Origin: JBPYFK01 sp051984675
Lineage (GTDB): Bacteria; Actinomycetota; Actinomycetes; Mycobacteriales; Pseudonocardiaceae
Length of the DNA: 5,706 nt
Assembly: GCA_051984675.1 (NCBI GenBank)
Contig: JBPYFK010000050.1
Span: 1 to 5,706, forward strand
Direction: 5' to 3'
Of this stretch, positions 5,319 to 5,706 are shown piece by piece (position 1 is the first letter of the stretch; the number at the start of each line of letters is the position of its first letter). Made by a program: the position numbers and the translations under genes. The notes beneath the pieces were generated by a model, which saw only the letters and a list, made by a program, of their open reading frames with translations, was not told where the DNA came from and ran no database searches.

Positions 5319-5706
5319 AACGTGAGCCTTTCCGCGACCTGGAAAAACCGGGGCAATCGCCAGTTGCCGACTTCTCTCTCACCTGCCCATTTCGCTGACA
5401 TTGCTCGCCTCATGGTCCCCGGATGGTCCCCACGCCGAAGGCGGGGTAGTGCTGCCACGTGCTGCGCTCATGAGCGTCTTCCCTGTAACGCAGGGTCGGG
5501 TCGGTGATTAACAAGTTAACAGCCTTCTTGGCCTTCCAAAGCTGTGAACGCTTTTCCCTGCCGCTAGAGCTGACTTGCCCGCACCTCGTCCAAGCGGTCA
5601 CCTGACACGACCTGGGTGGCCTGGATCGTGGCCAGCAGCTCCTAGACAAGTAAGTCCCCGAGTTGACGAACGCCGCGCTCAAGGTTTGCTGGCTGGTGCA
5701 TTCCCC
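5319..5706. other. Element arm next to att: repeat-rich, no confident gene
   Basis: I see no reliable gene in these 388 bases. A minus-strand frame ending at about 5372 (WGPSGDHEASNVSEMGR-stop) lies where an integrase C-terminus would be expected, but upstream it hits a stop within about 45 codons, so it is at most a remnant. The stretch is dense in short repeats: two ATGGTCCCC copies, the palindrome CGCTCATGAGCG (5465-5476), the hairpin CCCTG-TAACG-CAGGG (5481-5495), and TTAAC-AA-GTTAA (5508-5519). Such clusters are typical of integrase/excisionase arm sites beside an attP core, which is how I read it, with modest confidence. Confidence 0.4.
5412..5431. repeat. Tandem ATGGTCCCC direct repeats
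   Basis: ATGGTCCCC occurs at 5412-5420 and again at 5423-5431, separated by GG. Short direct repeats about 100 bases from a tRNA-derived core are the usual form of integrase arm-type binding sites. No protein-level evidence supports this here. Confidence 0.5.

Noticed and set aside
5277..5350. A complete tRNA gene on the minus strand
   Set aside because: No 5' acceptor strand, D-arm or 5' anticodon stem can be found upstream of the anticodon loop; only the 3' half is present.
5186..5682. 90-codon minus-strand frames at 5186-5458 and 5410-5682
   Set aside because: The first reads straight through the tRNA fragment and terminator; the second has poor third-position bias and no recognisable domain, so neither is supported as a gene.
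1..5706. CRISPR array, toxin-antitoxin pair or known defence operon
   Set aside because: No regularly spaced repeats were seen, and no gene pair matches such systems; the only system-like arrangement is the GntR/Nudix module.

Overview
The window looks like chromosomal DNA of a high-GC actinobacterium. Three things point that way: a primary-type sigma-70 factor of the SigA/HrdB kind, a GAF-ANTAR regulator (an architecture common in Actinobacteria), and strong G/C preference at third codon positions in the main genes. I favour Pseudonocardiales or a nearby order, but the genus cannot be fixed from this sequence.

Layout, left to right. The 3' end of a plus-strand gene (acidic/lysine tail) ends at 28 and is followed by a strong intrinsic terminator. 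A GAF-ANTAR RNA-binding antiterminator lies on the minus strand (169-897). A 530-base spacer separates it from a divergently transcribed, short SigA-like sigma factor (1428-2504). Next comes a degraded zone with the C-terminal remnant of an integrase-core transposase, a hairpin/terminator, a small minus-strand hypothetical gene (3010-3219) and a small minus-strand gene whose reading frame is split by one extra base in a run of five A's (3274-3469). A GntR/UTRA repressor (3568-4344, minus) and a Nudix hydrolase (4415-4843, plus) follow, diverging from a 70-base intergenic region. After about 380 bases of uncertain content there is a minus-strand terminator and the 3' half of a tRNA-Pro(GGG). 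The tRNA half is cut at the anticodon loop, which is the usual appearance of an att site. The last 390 bases are rich in short direct and inverted repeats and hold no convincing gene.

How the parts may work together. The GntR plus Nudix pair beside a tRNA-Pro attachment site resembles the KorSA (GntR repressor) and Pif (Nudix-motif transfer immunity factor) module of the actinomycete integrative conjugative element pSAM2, which also uses a tRNA-Pro. One operator-like motif, built on CGTC(T/C)(A/G)GACG, occurs in front of the GntR gene and again in front of the frame-split small gene, so the GntR protein probably controls itself and that small operon. The tRNA fragment keeps its own downstream terminator on its left. 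This implies that an integrated element starts to the right of about 5318, and that the GntR/Nudix region on the left is either an older element, a tandem neighbour or a relic. No integrase, excisionase, replication or transfer gene lies inside the window, so the mobile-element reading is inference from a regulatory pair, an att-like site and a transposase remnant.
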